64,000 nt of DNA from Lachnoclostridium phytofermentans ISDg (lineage in GTDB: Bacteria; Bacillota; Clostridia; Lachnospirales; Lachnospiraceae), in contig NC_010001.1 in NCBI RefSeq assembly GCF_000018685.1, positions 1,814,001 to 1,878,000 on the forward strand. Reading direction: 5' to 3'. Under the pieces are notes generated by a model. That model saw only the letters and a list, made by a program, of their open reading frames with translations, had not been told where the DNA came from and did no database searches. This document shows, piece by piece, positions 52,674-62,582 of the stretch (its first letter is position 1; every line of letters begins with the position of its first letter). Both the position numbers and the translations under genes were made by a program.

Positions 52674-54967
52674 TGGCAGATTTTAAAGTAGTTAATAAAC
52701 CAATTCGAAAAATAGATGCCATGGCATTAGTGACAGGAAAACCTGTTTATACAGACGATGTAACACCATCTGATTGCTTGGTAGTTAAAGTAATGCATAG
52801 CCCTTATGCACATGCAATGATAAATGAGATTGATACAGAGATTGCGAAAAAGGTACCAGGTATCGAAGCAATCTATACTTATAAAGATGTACCTGGGAGA
52901 CGTTTTACAATGGCGGGTCAGACCTATCCAGAACCAAGCCCATATGACCGTTTGATTTTAGACCAAAGACTCCGTTTTGTCGGTGATGGTGTGGCAATTG
53001 TAGCCGGAGAGACAGAAAAAGCGGTTGATAAAGCGCTAAAACTAATTAAAGTAAAATACGAGGTGCTAGAGCCAGTTCTAGATTTTAGGACTGCAAAAGA
53101 TAATAAAGTATTGGTTCATCCAGAAGAAAGCTGGGAAGCACTTTGTCCAGTTGGAGCAGATAACAAAAGAAATCTCTGTGCGACCGATTTAAGCGAACAT
53201 GGTGATGTTGATGGCGTTATGGCAGAGTGTGATGTTATTGTGGAAAATACTTACCATACGAAAGCCAATCAACAAGCGATGATGGAGACATTTAGAACCT
53301 ATACCACAATGGATCCATATGGCAGGTTACATGTGATAGGCTCTACTCAGATTGTCTTCCATGTGAGACGTATTTTAGCGAATGCATTAGATATTCCAAA
53401 ATCAAAAATACGTGTAACTAAGCCTAGAATAGGTGGTGGATTTGGTGCAAAGCAAACTTGTGTAACAGAAATATTTCCTGCTTTTGTTACATGGAAAACT
53501 GGAAAAGCGGCGAAACTAATTTATACAAGAGAAGAGAGTCAAACCGCTTCCACACCTAGACATGAGATGGAAATCAAAGTACGTATTGGTGCTACAAAAG
53601 AGGGTATCATTCGTGTACTAGATGTCTATACATTATCCAATACAGGATCTTATGGAGAACATGGGCCAACTACGGTAGGACTTTCTGGACAAAAATCGAT
53701 CTCTCTTTATAACAATAACTTAGAGGCTTATCGTTTTGGCTATGATGTAGTGTATACGAATGTCCAATCTGCTGGTGCTTACCGAGGATATGGTGCAACG
53801 CAGGGTATCTTTGCTATGGAATCAGCAGTGAATGAGTTAGCATCGAAACTTAACATGGATCCTGTAATTATCCGTGAGAAGAACATGGTAAAAGAAGGAC
53901 AGGTTATGCCTTCTTATCATGATGAAACAAACAGTTCTTGTGCCTTAGATCGCTGTATGACTCGTGCGAAAGAGATGTTTGATTGGGATAACAAACCTTT
54001 GGCAGTTGATTTAGGAAATGGGAAAATAAGAAGTGTCGGTGTTGCCATGGCGATGCAAAGTTCAGGAATTTCAGGAGTCGATGTAGGTTCTGCTACAATT
54101 AAGTTAAACGATGAAGGATTTTATGCATTATCCATCGCAGCAGCAGATATGGGAACTGGCTGTGATACCATCTTAGCACAGATGGCAGCAGAGTGTCTGG
54201 AATGTGATTTTGATGATATCATTGTATATGGAGCTGATTCCGATAGTTCTCCTTATGATTCTGGTTCCTATGCATCTAGTACAACTTATGTGACAGGAAA
54301 AGCGGTAGAAAAAGCTTGTCTGCAATTAAAAGAAAAGATGTGTAAGATAGCAGGTGAAATGTTATCTTGTTCGACGGAAGATTTAGTATTCCAAGGAAAG
54401 AAGATTAGTAAGGTTGATGGTAGCGAAGAAATCACATTAATGGACATTGCAACAAAGTCCATGTGTGGTAATACAGAAGCTACACAAGTAACAGTGTCAC
54501 ATTCTTCTAAAGTTTCACCACCTCCATTTATGGTTGGTATGGTTGAGATTGAGGTAGATAAAGAGACTGGAGCTACCACCCTTTTAGATTATGTTGCAGT
54601 AGTTGACTGCGGTACGGTAATCAACACGAATTTAGCTCGTGTTCAAACAGAAGGTGGTTTGGCACAAGGTATCGGTATGGCATTGTACGAAGATGTAACT
54701 TATAATTCTGTTGGTAGAATCTATGAAAATTCATTTATGCAATATAAGATTCCTACTCGTCTTGATGTAGGTAAGATGAGAGTTGAATTTGAAAGTAGCT
54801 ATGAGCATACTGGTCCTTTTGGAGCAAAATCAATTGGTGAAATCGTAATTAATACTCCTTCCCCTGCGATTGCGCATGCAATCTATAATGCGACTGGAGT
54901 ATGGCATCGTGAGTTACCAATAACTCCTGAGAAGGTTATGATGGGGATATTAAAAAATGAAAACTAG
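52673..54967 (+). CDS. Molybdenum hydroxylase Mo-binding subunit (YgfN-like)
   Basis: 764-residue catalytic subunit carrying molybdopterin cofactor. GGGFGAKQT, YRGYGATQGIFAMES and the late GAKSIGEIV, whose Glu is the catalytic base, are all present. The family (with YgfM-like FAD subunit and YgfJ) is predicted to be selenium-dependent; the substrate is probably a purine or related heterocycle. The ATG at 52673 overlaps the previous TAA by one base; an ATG two codons earlier is too close to the ribosome site. Confidence 0.93.
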   Translation: MADFKVVNKPIRKIDAMALVTGKPVYTDDVTPSDCLVVKVMHSPYAHAMINEIDTEIAKKVPGIEAIYTYKDVPGRRFTMAGQTYPEPSPYDRLILDQRLRFVGDGVAIVAGETEKAVDKALKLIKVKYEVLEPVLDFRTAKDNKVLVHPEESWEALCPVGADNKRNLCATDLSEHGDVDGVMAECDVIVENTYHTKANQQAMMETFRTYTTMDPYGRLHVIGSTQIVFHVRRILANALDIPKSKIRVTKPRIGGGFGAKQTCVTEIFPAFVTWKTGKAAKLIYTREESQTASTPRHEMEIKVRIGATKEGIIRVLDVYTLSNTGSYGEHGPTTVGLSGQKSISLYNNNLEAYRFGYDVVYTNVQSAGAYRGYGATQGIFAMESAVNELASKLNMDPVIIREKNMVKEGQVMPSYHDETNSSCALDRCMTRAKEMFDWDNKPLAVDLGNGKIRSVGVAMAMQSSGISGVDVGSATIKLNDEGFYALSIAAADMGTGCDTILAQMAAECLECDFDDIIVYGADSDSSPYDSGSYASSTTYVTGKAVEKACLQLKEKMCKIAGEMLSCSTEDLVFQGKKISKVDGSEEITLMDIATKSMCGNTEATQVTVSHSSKVSPPPFMVGMVEIEVDKETGATTLLDYVAVVDCGTVINTNLARVQTEGGLAQGIGMALYEDVTYNSVGRIYENSFMQYKIPTRLDVGKMRVEFESSYEHTGPFGAKSIGEIVINTPSPAIAHAIYNATGVWHRELPITPEKVMMGILKNEN

Positions 54968-55568
54968 ACTTATATTACTGGCGGCTGGAAACAGCCGTCG
55001 TTTTGGAAGTAATAAGCTTTTATATTCGATTGATGAGAAGCCGATGTTTATGTATGGGTTAGAAGTTATGAAGGAACTTATATTAAAGGATTTCGACAGA
55101 GAGCTTTATGTTGTTACCCGGTTTGAACCAGTGATGGAGGCAGTGGAGGAAATGAAGTCTGATCCGTATCTACATGATCGAACTCATATAGTAAATTCAC
55201 CAGAAAGTACACTTGGAATCTCATATTCAATTAAAGCTGGTTTACTTGAAGGAGAGATTCAGCCAGATTATTATGTGTTTATGGTTGCGGATCAACCTTT
55301 CATAAAGGTAGAGACTGTGGAGAGATTAATTAAGGAAACGCTGAATCAGGAAAAAATAGCGGGATGTGTTACCTGGGAAGGGGTTCCTGGCAATCCAGTA
55401 ATTTTTTCAAAGCATCTAAAATATGAATTGCTAGAGTTACAAGAAGATCAGGGTGGTAAAGTAGTCTTAAAGAAGTATATGAATCAGATTTGTAAAATCA
55501 CAGCGTCATGTGAAGAAGAATTAATTGATAAGGACACCAAAGACGAATTTGATATGGATGGTAGGTAA
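54957..55568 (+). CDS. ygfJ: Molybdenum hydroxylase accessory protein YgfJ (MobA-like nucleotidyltransferase)
   Basis: 203-residue MobA/MocA-type protein. The N-terminal LILLAAGNSRRFGSNKLL binds the nucleotide. MVADQPF provides the metal site and WEGVPGNPVIFS the substrate loop. It probably attaches a cytidylyl nucleotide to molybdopterin for the adjacent hydroxylase. Overlaps the Mo subunit gene by 11 bp and ends the operon. Confidence 0.92.
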   Translation: MKTRLILLAAGNSRRFGSNKLLYSIDEKPMFMYGLEVMKELILKDFDRELYVVTRFEPVMEAVEEMKSDPYLHDRTHIVNSPESTLGISYSIKAGLLEGEIQPDYYVFMVADQPFIKVETVERLIKETLNQEKIAGCVTWEGVPGNPVIFSKHLKYELLELQEDQGGKVVLKKYMNQICKITASCEEELIDKDTKDEFDMDGR

Positions 55569-55749
55569 GGAGATAGGTTGATAGAAAAAATAACTTCATA
55601 ACGGCATGAAATGAGGTAATCAGAACTATAGATGTATTCGGGGAAGAAACCAATGAAACATTAAAAGCTCATAGTCTGAACTTAAAAAGATGTTTCATTA
55701 TGTTAAGTGATAACTAAAAACACGAAAGATTTATACACAGGAGATTTAT

Positions 55750-57774
55750 ATGACCATTGGAAAAAAAGAAGTAAGAAATACTAAGGTAAAAAGAAGTATA
55801 AAAACAAAACTCATTCTAATAATTGCTCCGCTTGTTGTCATTGCAATTGGAACATTACTTATGATTACGTATACAAATTCAAGGAAAATCATAATGGATG
55901 ATGCAAACCAACTGGTAAAGTCATTAACAAAATCAAATGCAAATGAGATAGAAACTTGGTCACAAGAAATAATTTCCTCATTAAATCAAGTTCAGAATAC
56001 GCTTAATAATGTTGAATTAGATACCAATGCTTTGATGAAGTACTTAAAATCAACTATGAATCAAAATGATAGTTTTGCAGATGGTGTATATGTTGGAACA
56101 GACAAGCAAGAACTGTTTACTCCTTTTGACTTTACAATGCCATCAGGTTTCATAGTTACTGAGAGGGATTGGTTTAAAGAAGGGTTGGAAAATGAACATT
56201 TCCAATACGGAACAGCATATCTAGATGCTCATACTGGAGAATATATTGTAAGTGCTTCTGCTAAACTTAAGTCAGCTAATGGAGTGAAAAAAGTCGCTTC
56301 AGTAGACATATCTTTAAAAGAAATGTCGAAAATTATTAGTACGAAAAAGATAATGGAAACTGGCAGACTTTTTATCGTTGATATAACCAGTAGTAAGATT
56401 CTCGCAATTAATGATGAAACTCTAATCAATACTGATTTTAATGTTAGTAATAACGATAAATTGATTGCAGAGATGGCAGCTAGGATAAATTTAGATATTG
56501 ATGAATTCACTGAGCTAACATTAGATGGAAGTAAATATTCTGTTGATGTTCAATCGATTAAGAATACTCCTTGGAAGGTGATTGGATACATACCTCATTC
56601 CGAAATTTTAGAAACATTAAACAATCTTCAAATTTTTGTATTTGTTCTATTTCTAGGTTCTATGATTGTGTTAGTAGTCTTAGTAGAACGAGTTATTCAC
56701 TATATCATAAAACCAGTAAAGAATTTAAATACTTCTATTGAAAAAATAACATCAGGCGATTTCTCTGTTGATGTGAGCATTAAGGGAAATGATGAAATTG
56801 CAATGATGTGCAATAACATGCAAAAATTTATTGAAACAATGCGAGGTACAATTATAGAAGTTACCAGCATGTCAAACAGTTTAGAAAAGCAGTCTGATAA
56901 CAGTACTAAAATCGCTCAAGTATTATACGATTCCGCACAAACACAATCAAATGCGATGTTAGAATTAAATCAAACGGTAGATGAGTTAGCTAGAGCTGTA
57001 ACTGATGTTGCAGAAAATACGACCTCTCTTTCTATGGTAGCTTCAGAAACAGGCCAAAAAGGTAAAGATGCAGGTGAAAAGATGAAAGATACCGTTATGA
57101 TATCTGAAAAAGGTAAAGAAGATATGCTTCATATTGATACTGCTATGAAGAGTGTTGATTTCAATGTATCTCAGCTAAAAGAAGCAGTGGAACAGGTAAT
57201 TGAATCCAGTGAAAAAATCAATGATATCGTTAAGTTGATTGCTGATATTTCAAGTCAAACGAATTTATTATCATTAAATGCAGCGATAGAGGCAGCAAGA
57301 GCTGGAGAATCTGGAAGAGGATTTTCTGTTGTTGCAGAAGAAATTAGAAAGCTTGCTGAAACCAGTGAAAGTTCTGTGAGAAGTATAGCGGAATTAAATC
57401 AAAACATACAAAAGCTTGTAACCAATACTGTAGATAAGACACAGGAAAGTACGGACAGTATTAAAAACAGTATAAACTTAATTCAAGCTGCCAGTGATAC
57501 GTTTAATAAGATCTATGTAACTATCAGTGAGACCAGTGATATTGTCGAAGATATGATTGTAAATGTTAACCGTGTAGATGATGTGGCTACTTCGGTAGCA
57601 GCCATAACGCAAGAACAATCTGCTGCAGCAGAAGAAATACTAGCAACTTCGGAAAACCTATCAAGCCATGCTGCGACAATAACAGAACATAGCTTTACGG
57701 TAGAACAGGATGCATCAGTGCTTTCACAAACTGCGGAAAATCTTAATAATCAAATGAAATTCTTTAAGATATAA
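55750..57774 (+). CDS. Methyl-accepting chemotaxis protein with Cache domain
   Basis: 674-residue chemoreceptor. Membrane segment 1 is at about 21-41, an extracytoplasmic double-Cache ligand domain at 45-290 ([41 protein letters not shown]), membrane segment 2 at 293-315, then HAMP and the signalling coiled coil with [20 protein letters not shown]. dCache domains commonly bind amino acids or other small organic ligands. AGGAG precedes the ATG. Confidence 0.95.
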   Translation: MTIGKKEVRNTKVKRSIKTKLILIIAPLVVIAIGTLLMITYTNSRKIIMDDANQLVKSLTKSNANEIETWSQEIISSLNQVQNTLNNVELDTNALMKYLKSTMNQNDSFADGVYVGTDKQELFTPFDFTMPSGFIVTERDWFKEGLENEHFQYGTAYLDAHTGEYIVSASAKLKSANGVKKVASVDISLKEMSKIISTKKIMETGRLFIVDITSSKILAINDETLINTDFNVSNNDKLIAEMAARINLDIDEFTELTLDGSKYSVDVQSIKNTPWKVIGYIPHSEILETLNNLQIFVFVLFLGSMIVLVVLVERVIHYIIKPVKNLNTSIEKITSGDFSVDVSIKGNDEIAMMCNNMQKFIETMRGTIIEVTSMSNSLEKQSDNSTKIAQVLYDSAQTQSNAMLELNQTVDELARAVTDVAENTTSLSMVASETGQKGKDAGEKMKDTVMISEKGKEDMLHIDTAMKSVDFNVSQLKEAVEQVIESSEKINDIVKLIADISSQTNLLSLNAAIEAARAGESGRGFSVVAEEIRKLAETSESSVRSIAELNQNIQKLVTNTVDKTQESTDSIKNSINLIQAASDTFNKIYVTISETSDIVEDMIVNVNRVDDVATSVAAITQEQSAAAEEILATSENLSSHAATITEHSFTVEQDASVLSQTAENLNNQMKFFKI

Positions 57775-57976
57775 AGAAATAGATATGGAGAAAATGGGGG
57801 TAACCATTACTGTATTTTGAAGTTAGCTGGAGTTTCCATCGCTACTGTAAGGGACTCCGTACGAAAGAACTATTCAAAGGTAAGGAGATAAGAGTGAATC
57901 ACACGCCAAGTTTGTGCTGCGCCAAACCCACGCCCTTAACTGCTCCTAAAAGATAGTCGCAGCATGGAGGCTAATA

Positions 57977-58732
57977 ATGGTTCAAAAGCATTTTGATAAG
58001 GTTGTCGTAAATATTTATGATACAAGAGAAGAGATGGGAGAAGCAGCTGCTAGAGAAGCTTCGGAGTGTATAAAAAAGTTATTGCAAGAGAAAGACGTAA
58101 TCAACTGTATGTTTGCGGCAGCTCCATCTCAGAATGAATTTTTAGTAGCTTTAGTAAATGATAAAAATATTCCGTGGCATCGAATCAATGCTTTCCATAT
58201 GGATGAATATATGGGCCTAGAAGAAGGGGATTCCCGCACATTTCGAGCATTCTTAAAAAAGGCAATCTTCGATAAGGTTCCTTTCAACCAGATATTTTTA
58301 ATCAATGGTGAAAAAGAACCGGAAGAAGAATGCGAGAGATTAGAGGCAATAATGAAAGAACATCCTTTGGATATTGTTTTCATGGGAATAGGAGAAAATG
58401 GTCATATTGCATTTAATGATCCACCGGTAGCAGATTTTAAAGACCCTAAAAATATTAAGATTGTTGAACTTGAAGAGAATTGTAGAAAGCAACAAGTAAA
58501 TGATAAATGTTTTGAGAGTCTAGATGAAGTTCCTAAGAATGCGTTAACAGTTTCGATTCCGAAACTTATGCAGGCAAATCACATCTTTTGTATCGTTCCT
58601 GGAATCTTAAAAGCACAAGCAATTAAAGGTACTTTTCTAGGGCCAATCAATGAATCTTGCCCAGCTAGCATATTAAGGAGACATGACAACGCACATGTTT
58701 ATGTAGATAAGGATAGTGCATCGAAGTTATAA
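57977..58732 (+). CDS. nagB: Glucosamine-6-phosphate deaminase NagB
   Basis: 251-residue isomerase/deaminase converting glucosamine 6-phosphate to fructose 6-phosphate and ammonia. NAFHMDEYMGL, MGIGENGHIAFNDPP (catalytic His) and the phosphate-binding AAAPSQNEFL are visible. Used in amino-sugar breakdown. GGAGG precedes the ATG. An IS element is inserted 81 bp after the stop, and the likely native terminator now lies beyond it at 60438. Confidence 0.93.
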   Translation: MVQKHFDKVVVNIYDTREEMGEAAAREASECIKKLLQEKDVINCMFAAAPSQNEFLVALVNDKNIPWHRINAFHMDEYMGLEEGDSRTFRAFLKKAIFDKVPFNQIFLINGEKEPEEECERLEAIMKEHPLDIVFMGIGENGHIAFNDPPVADFKDPKNIKIVELEENCRKQQVNDKCFESLDEVPKNALTVSIPKLMQANHIFCIVPGILKAQAIKGTFLGPINESCPASILRRHDNAHVYVDKDSASKL

Positions 58733-58764
58733 AAAATAATTGCAGTGAAGTTATAAAAAATAAT
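58723..58764. repeat. 24-bp tandem duplication across the nagB stop codon
   Basis: GAAGTTATAAAAAATAAT recurs with a 24-bp period (58723 and 58747), duplicating the last codon and stop. Confidence 0.85.
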
Positions 58765-58886
58765 GAGTCTGTTACACCATGGTTTGTAGTGAATAATTTT
58801 TACTAAAAAAATTGGCTCTGTCACAACATACTGTTGAAAATTAGTGATATTTAAGCAGAGCTTACCACTCTGCTTAAATAATGCTA

Positions 58887-59198
58887 TTAGAATAACCCAC
58901 CATTATACTTTAATTGAGCAAAAATCATAATAATTAAACCGATAATAAAACAGACTCCAAAGAATATCCATCCATAAAACGTAGTTGTTATAAAATCAAT
59001 TGCACCTGTCAATATCATTCCGATTCCCATAACAATACATGCCTTACCCATTTTTTCTGTGTATGGTTTCTTGTCCTTTTCAATCACTTTAGTATAGTGA
59101 TAATCATGGATTAGTGTTATCTGTTCTTTTTTCCAGATACGCCACCCCAAAAAACTAAAAATTAACCCAATTAGTACCAGAAATACTAATTCAAACAT
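58887..59198 (-). CDS. DUF3784 membrane protein, passenger gene inside the IS
   Basis: 103-residue protein with three hydrophobic helices and an N-terminal WRIWKKEQITLIHDYHYTKV stretch typical of DUF3784. It lies between the transposase gene and the left inverted repeat, with its own GGAGGG site. A 12-bp hairpin (58849-58879) ends the unit. Function unknown. IS1595 elements are known to carry accessory genes, but DUF3784 as cargo is not one I can recall. Confidence 0.85.
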   Translation of the reverse strand: MFELVFLVLIGLIFSFLGWRIWKKEQITLIHDYHYTKVIEKDKKPYTEKMGKACIVMGIGMILTGAIDFITTTFYGWIFFGVCFIIGLIIMIFAQLKYNGGLF

Positions 59199-59258
59199 AT
59201 ATACCCTCCATTCTATCCATTAGTTTAATAATTCTTCTATATTTAAAATAACTCAAAT

Positions 59259-60320
59259 TCAGATATTTAATGGTATTGATGGACGCATTGACAATTGTCT
59301 GAAGTGAAAAGAAAGAATACTTGTCATTGCTTTAGCTAAGAGCAAATCAGCTTTTTCAAGTTGTGTATGACCTTTTAAGTCAAACCAAGTATGCCATACA
59401 AGATAGTTGTTAAGGTATTTTGTAGCCACACCATTAAATTTATCCATGAACTTCTTAAGCTTTGTATGATAATTATTGATTCTTTGAATATTGTAAATTC
59501 CCTTTTTCTCTTTACCTGATTTTAGCTGAATTAACTGAATATTTTTACTTTTAGCAAATCTAACATAAGCATTCATTTTATCCGTACAAAGAGTTGATTC
59601 AGAACAGATTTTTCCATCATAAACAGCATGTAAATTCTTAGTTGCTATCCTTCCTAATGATGCTATTTTACCATAAGAATGACCTTTTCGGTCAATAGCA
59701 CATGGGACACAGACCTGCTCTTTTGATAATCCTCTTTTATGTGCTAAACCACCACGTTTGCGAGCTTCTCTCGGTATTTTAAAGGAACTTCTCTTATGAT
59801 TGCCTTTATATGAAACACGAAAAAAGGTTTCATCTGCTTCTATAATACCATCCAATCTTGTTTTTTCAGCAGGTTGCTGGAGGGCATCCAGGAGTTTATG
59901 TCTCCATGCAAAAGCTGTATTTCGGTGAATACCACAAATATTCGCAGATTTACGTACAGAAAAACCATTCAACATACATTTAGTGAATGATTCCCAAATA
60001 CTAAGATTCTTGCGTGTTCCAGATGCAACTGAGTTAGATAATACAGTAAAGGATTTTCCACAGTCCTTACAGACATAACGTTGTTTATCAATGGTTTTGT
60101 TTCCGTCTTTATCAGTTTTGTAAATATGACCATTTCTTGAAATATGACCAATACAACCGCAATGGGGGCATACGAATCCAGACGTAAAGCGTTCATCTTT
60201 GACAAATTGCTCAAAATCGTTATCAATAGGTAGTTGATATGAAATCATTGAGTATAGCTTTTTCTGTTCTTGTGGTGAAAGCTGAGTATACAGTGTAAAA
60301 ACGTCTTTAATATCTGGCAT
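59259..60320 (-). CDS. IS1595 family transposase
   Basis: 353-residue DDE-type transposase. The N-terminal zinc ribbon uses CPHCGC and YVCKDCGKSF. The catalytic domain (ISXO2-like) starts at IIEADETFFRVS and continues with LCTDKMNAYVRF and NNYHTKLKKFM. Full length with AGGAGGG before the ATG. It appears functional. Confidence 0.95.
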   Translation of the reverse strand: MPDIKDVFTLYTQLSPQEQKKLYSMISYQLPIDNDFEQFVKDERFTSGFVCPHCGCIGHISRNGHIYKTDKDGNKTIDKQRYVCKDCGKSFTVLSNSVASGTRKNLSIWESFTKCMLNGFSVRKSANICGIHRNTAFAWRHKLLDALQQPAEKTRLDGIIEADETFFRVSYKGNHKRSSFKIPREARKRGGLAHKRGLSKEQVCVPCAIDRKGHSYGKIASLGRIATKNLHAVYDGKICSESTLCTDKMNAYVRFAKSKNIQLIQLKSGKEKKGIYNIQRINNYHTKLKKFMDKFNGVATKYLNNYLVWHTWFDLKGHTQLEKADLLLAKAMTSILSFHFRQLSMRPSIPLNI

Positions 60321-60437
60321 ATAATATCCCTCCTTTTACAGTTTATAAGGGTATTATAACACACTAAAAAGAACTTACAAACTAATGTTCTGAATATCAA
60401 CAAAATGTTGTGACAGAGCCAAAAAATTAAAGAAAGG

Positions 60438-60478
60438 AGCATCGCAAAATAGCAATTTCATAGCTATTAAGCGATGCT
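60438..60478 (+). terminator. Two-stage hairpin beyond the IS, probable original nagB terminator
   Basis: AGCATCGC pairs with GCGATGCT, and inside it AATAGC pairs with GCTATT. It lies 10 bp after the target duplication, so before insertion it was about 90 bp after nagB. Confidence 0.65.
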
Positions 60479-60666
60479 TCTCTAGTTTATAAGGTGAATG
60501 TTAAAGGATGCGCCGCATCCCCTAAACCTTCTTTTTGGGACTATCGAATTATTCTATCCAAAGTAATTGAATATATTTTTTCAACCCCTTTAATTATGTT
60601 GACGAGTTATGTCTCGTGTTGTAGTATTTAATTAAGATCATGATTAAATTTAAGGTGGTGATTAAT

Positions 60667-60726
60667 ATGAGTATTAGAATTCGTTTGAGAAATAGTCTTG
60701 ACCAAGCTTTATCCCATGCAGAGTAA
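60667..60726 (+). CDS. Possible 19-residue leader peptide
   Basis: Short ORF with a good AAGGTGGTG site seven bases upstream of its ATG, encoding an Arg-rich start (MSIRIRLRNS). Its stop codon lies between two competing hairpin arms, an attenuator-like arrangement ahead of the CD3324-family gene. Coding status is unproven. Confidence 0.4.
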   Translation: MSIRIRLRNSLDQALSHAE

Positions 60727-60778
60727 GCGATAGATCTTTTCTGTATGGGATAATAAGAAATATCTGCGAAGCTCTGCA
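60710..60778 (+). promoter_or_regulatory. Mutually exclusive hairpins before the CD3324-family gene
   Basis: TATCCCATGCAGA (60710-60722) pairs with TCTGTATGGGATA (60740-60752). The overlapping TGCAGAG (60717-60723) can instead pair with CTCTGCA (60772-60778). Both cannot form together. Confidence 0.4.
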
Positions 60779-60837
60779 CTTTATGAATAAAAAGGAGAGA
60801 CTTAATTCTCTAATTATATTGATAAGGAGCGGATATT

Positions 60838-61101
60838 TTGAAGTACATAAATGCAGCAGAAATATTACCAGATAATCTCTTAAATGAAATCCAAAGATAT
60901 GTGAATGGAGAAGTTTTGTATATCCCCAGTGTTAAAAAGGAAATAAAATGGGGAGAAAGAAATGGTACAAGACAATACTTTGAGAGTCGAAACCGAGTGA
61001 TAAAGCAAAAGTTTCAGATTGGTATTACAATCGAACAGCTAGCAGAAGAATTTGGATTAGCATACGAGACGGTGAGAAAAATAGTTTATAGAATGGACTA
61101 A
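60838..61101 (+). CDS. CD3324 family (Mor-like) DNA-binding protein
   Basis: 87-residue protein of the CD3324 family: KYINAAEILPDNLLNEIQRYVNGE at the N-terminus and a Mor-type helix-turn-helix at the C-terminus (GITIEQLAEEFGLAYETVRKIV). Probably a small transcription factor; targets unknown. The start is TTG with AAGGAG nine bases upstream. Confidence 0.82.
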   Translation: MKYINAAEILPDNLLNEIQRYVNGEVLYIPSVKKEIKWGERNGTRQYFESRNRVIKQKFQIGITIEQLAEEFGLAYETVRKIVYRMD

Positions 61102-61138
61102 GTAAGATCTTTATAATAACAAATTTCCTTTATAAAAT

Positions 61139-61230
61139 GAGAACAATTGGATCGATTTGATAGTATAGCAGCCTTTGGAATTTATTGAAAGGGGTAGTTT
61201 CTATTATCCACCAAGTTGTTCTCGTTTTTT
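61139..61230 (+). terminator. Long-range hairpin terminator after the CD3324-family gene
   Basis: GAGAACAATTGG (61139-61150) pairs with CCAAGTTGTTCTC (61211-61223), one bulge, followed by GTTTTTT. The gap 61102-61400 holds no gene. Confidence 0.7.
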
Positions 61231-61400
61231 ATGGATTGTTTCTTAAACATTTAGCTCTCTTGTGCTGAAAAACAAGATAAAAGATTAAAGTAATCTTGTG
61301 GGGTAGAATAATTATAAAAAAGGTCGGAATACTCAATTGGTTCGGTATGAACTATAATGAAATAGACTAGAAATATTAAGAGTATTTAGGAGGTATCGCT

Positions 61401-62290
61401 ATGTCTATTAATTTTAGAAACTATACAAATCAAGCTGGTATTACTCAGGATTATTATTTGGTGAGGAATTTTTTCATTAAACTTGGATATTGTGAGTTTA
61501 CTTATGTAAGGTGGGATTGGATGGCTACCCACGGATATCTGGATCGAACCTCTGTGGGTAACATAGGATTATGGTGTGAGGATAGTGAGGTTGTGGGTGT
61601 TGCAACTTTTGATTGCTCCTTAGGTAGCGCTTTCTGCTTAACATTACCGGAGTATGCTTATTTAAAGAAAGAAATGTTATTATACTCTGAAGAGAAACTA
61701 TCAAAGGAAGGTAAATTTGAAATTGTTATACAAGATAAGGATAAAGAATTTCAAGAGATTGCAGCGATATTAGGTTATGTGGCTTCAGAAAACAGGGAGC
61801 TCGATTCAATATTCTACATTGAGCAAACATCTACAGACTATCAGCTTCCTGAAGGTTTTAGAATCACCACCATGCAGGATACTTTTGACTTAAAACAATA
61901 TGGAAGGGTTTATGGAAAGGGTTTAATCATGAGTTAAATGGGGAGGGTGAATATAAGTTTACGAAGGAACTTGAATTACAAGGAAATAAAGAAATGTTAC
62001 GTCCTAATGTGGATTTAGATTTAAAGGTAGCAGTTGTAGCACCAAATGGTAATTTTGTTTCTTATTGTGGTATGTGGTTTGATAAAGAGGCAGGATATGC
62101 AGTCATCGAACCTGTAGCTACAGATCCCCAATATCGAAAGATGGGGTTAGGCAAGGCAGCGGTTCTAGAAGGAATACGACGTGTTGGAGAAAAAGGTGCA
62201 AAAACTGCATTGGTCGGTTCTTCTCAACAATTCTATTATAGTATTGGTTTACGTCCTTATGCTTCGTCTACTTTATGGAGAAAAAAATAG
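61401..62290 (+). pseudogene. Frameshifted GNAT acetyltransferase
   Basis: The first reading frame (from ATG 61401, AGGAGG site) runs to about 61905 and then stops at 61937. The second frame continues from about 61906 with WKGFNHELNGEGEYKF and ends at 62290 with acetyl-CoA motifs (VATDPQYRKMGLGKAAVLEGI). One missing base in a T-run near 61910 (GTTTAT for GTTTTAT) would restore a single 300-residue protein with a GNAT fold. Either a real pseudogene, programmed slippage or a sequencing error. Confidence 0.8.
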
Positions 62291-62350
62291 TAAGATAAGT
62301 TATACACCGGCTGCCTATCGAAAGAAAACCAGGCCTCTTAAGCTTCCGAT

Positions 62351-62452
62351 TCGTTTGAATGGAATGAGTCAGTTTGTCGGGATTATCAGCGACATATTCC
62401 TGAAATATTAGGTTATCAAGTATTACGTCCTGTAAAGAAAATTAATATTTGA
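62351..62452 (+). pseudogene. Possible gene remnant
   Basis: A 33-codon frame preceded by a TAA reads like a protein C-terminus (HIPEILGYQVLRPVKK) but has no start or partner. It could be the decayed tail of a lost gene after the GNAT pseudogene. Not recognised. Confidence 0.2.
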
Positions 62453-62582
62453 AAAAATAAAAAAATAAATAATCTATAGAATGCCCTCATATATATGTAA
62501 AATAATGGTGTATTAATCCTATTCACTAAATTATAATAAACGAAACTTTGATAGTAAATTATGTTATGTAGGGGGTATTAAG

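Larger units (their letters stand above)
58814..60420 (-). mobile_element. Complete IS1595-family insertion sequence with passenger gene
   Basis: 1,607-bp element. The terminal inverted repeats begin GGCTCTGTCACAACAT on the left (58814) and match the reverse complement at the right end (60420), continuing through GTTGA after three mismatches. Both ends are flanked by an 8-bp direct repeat AAAAAATT (58806-58813 and 60421-60428), the target duplication size expected for IS1595. It encodes a transposase and a DUF3784 protein, both leftward. Intact ends suggest recent insertion. Confidence 0.95.

Noticed and set aside
57777..57976. Riboswitch or glmS-type ribozyme before nagB
   Set aside because: A GGAGT/ACTCC stem is present, but no recognisable glmS core or other known class could be traced.
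62181..62411. 76-residue plus-strand frame overlapping the GNAT pseudogene
   Set aside because: It overlaps the acetyl-CoA-binding part of the GNAT gene in another frame and resembles no protein.
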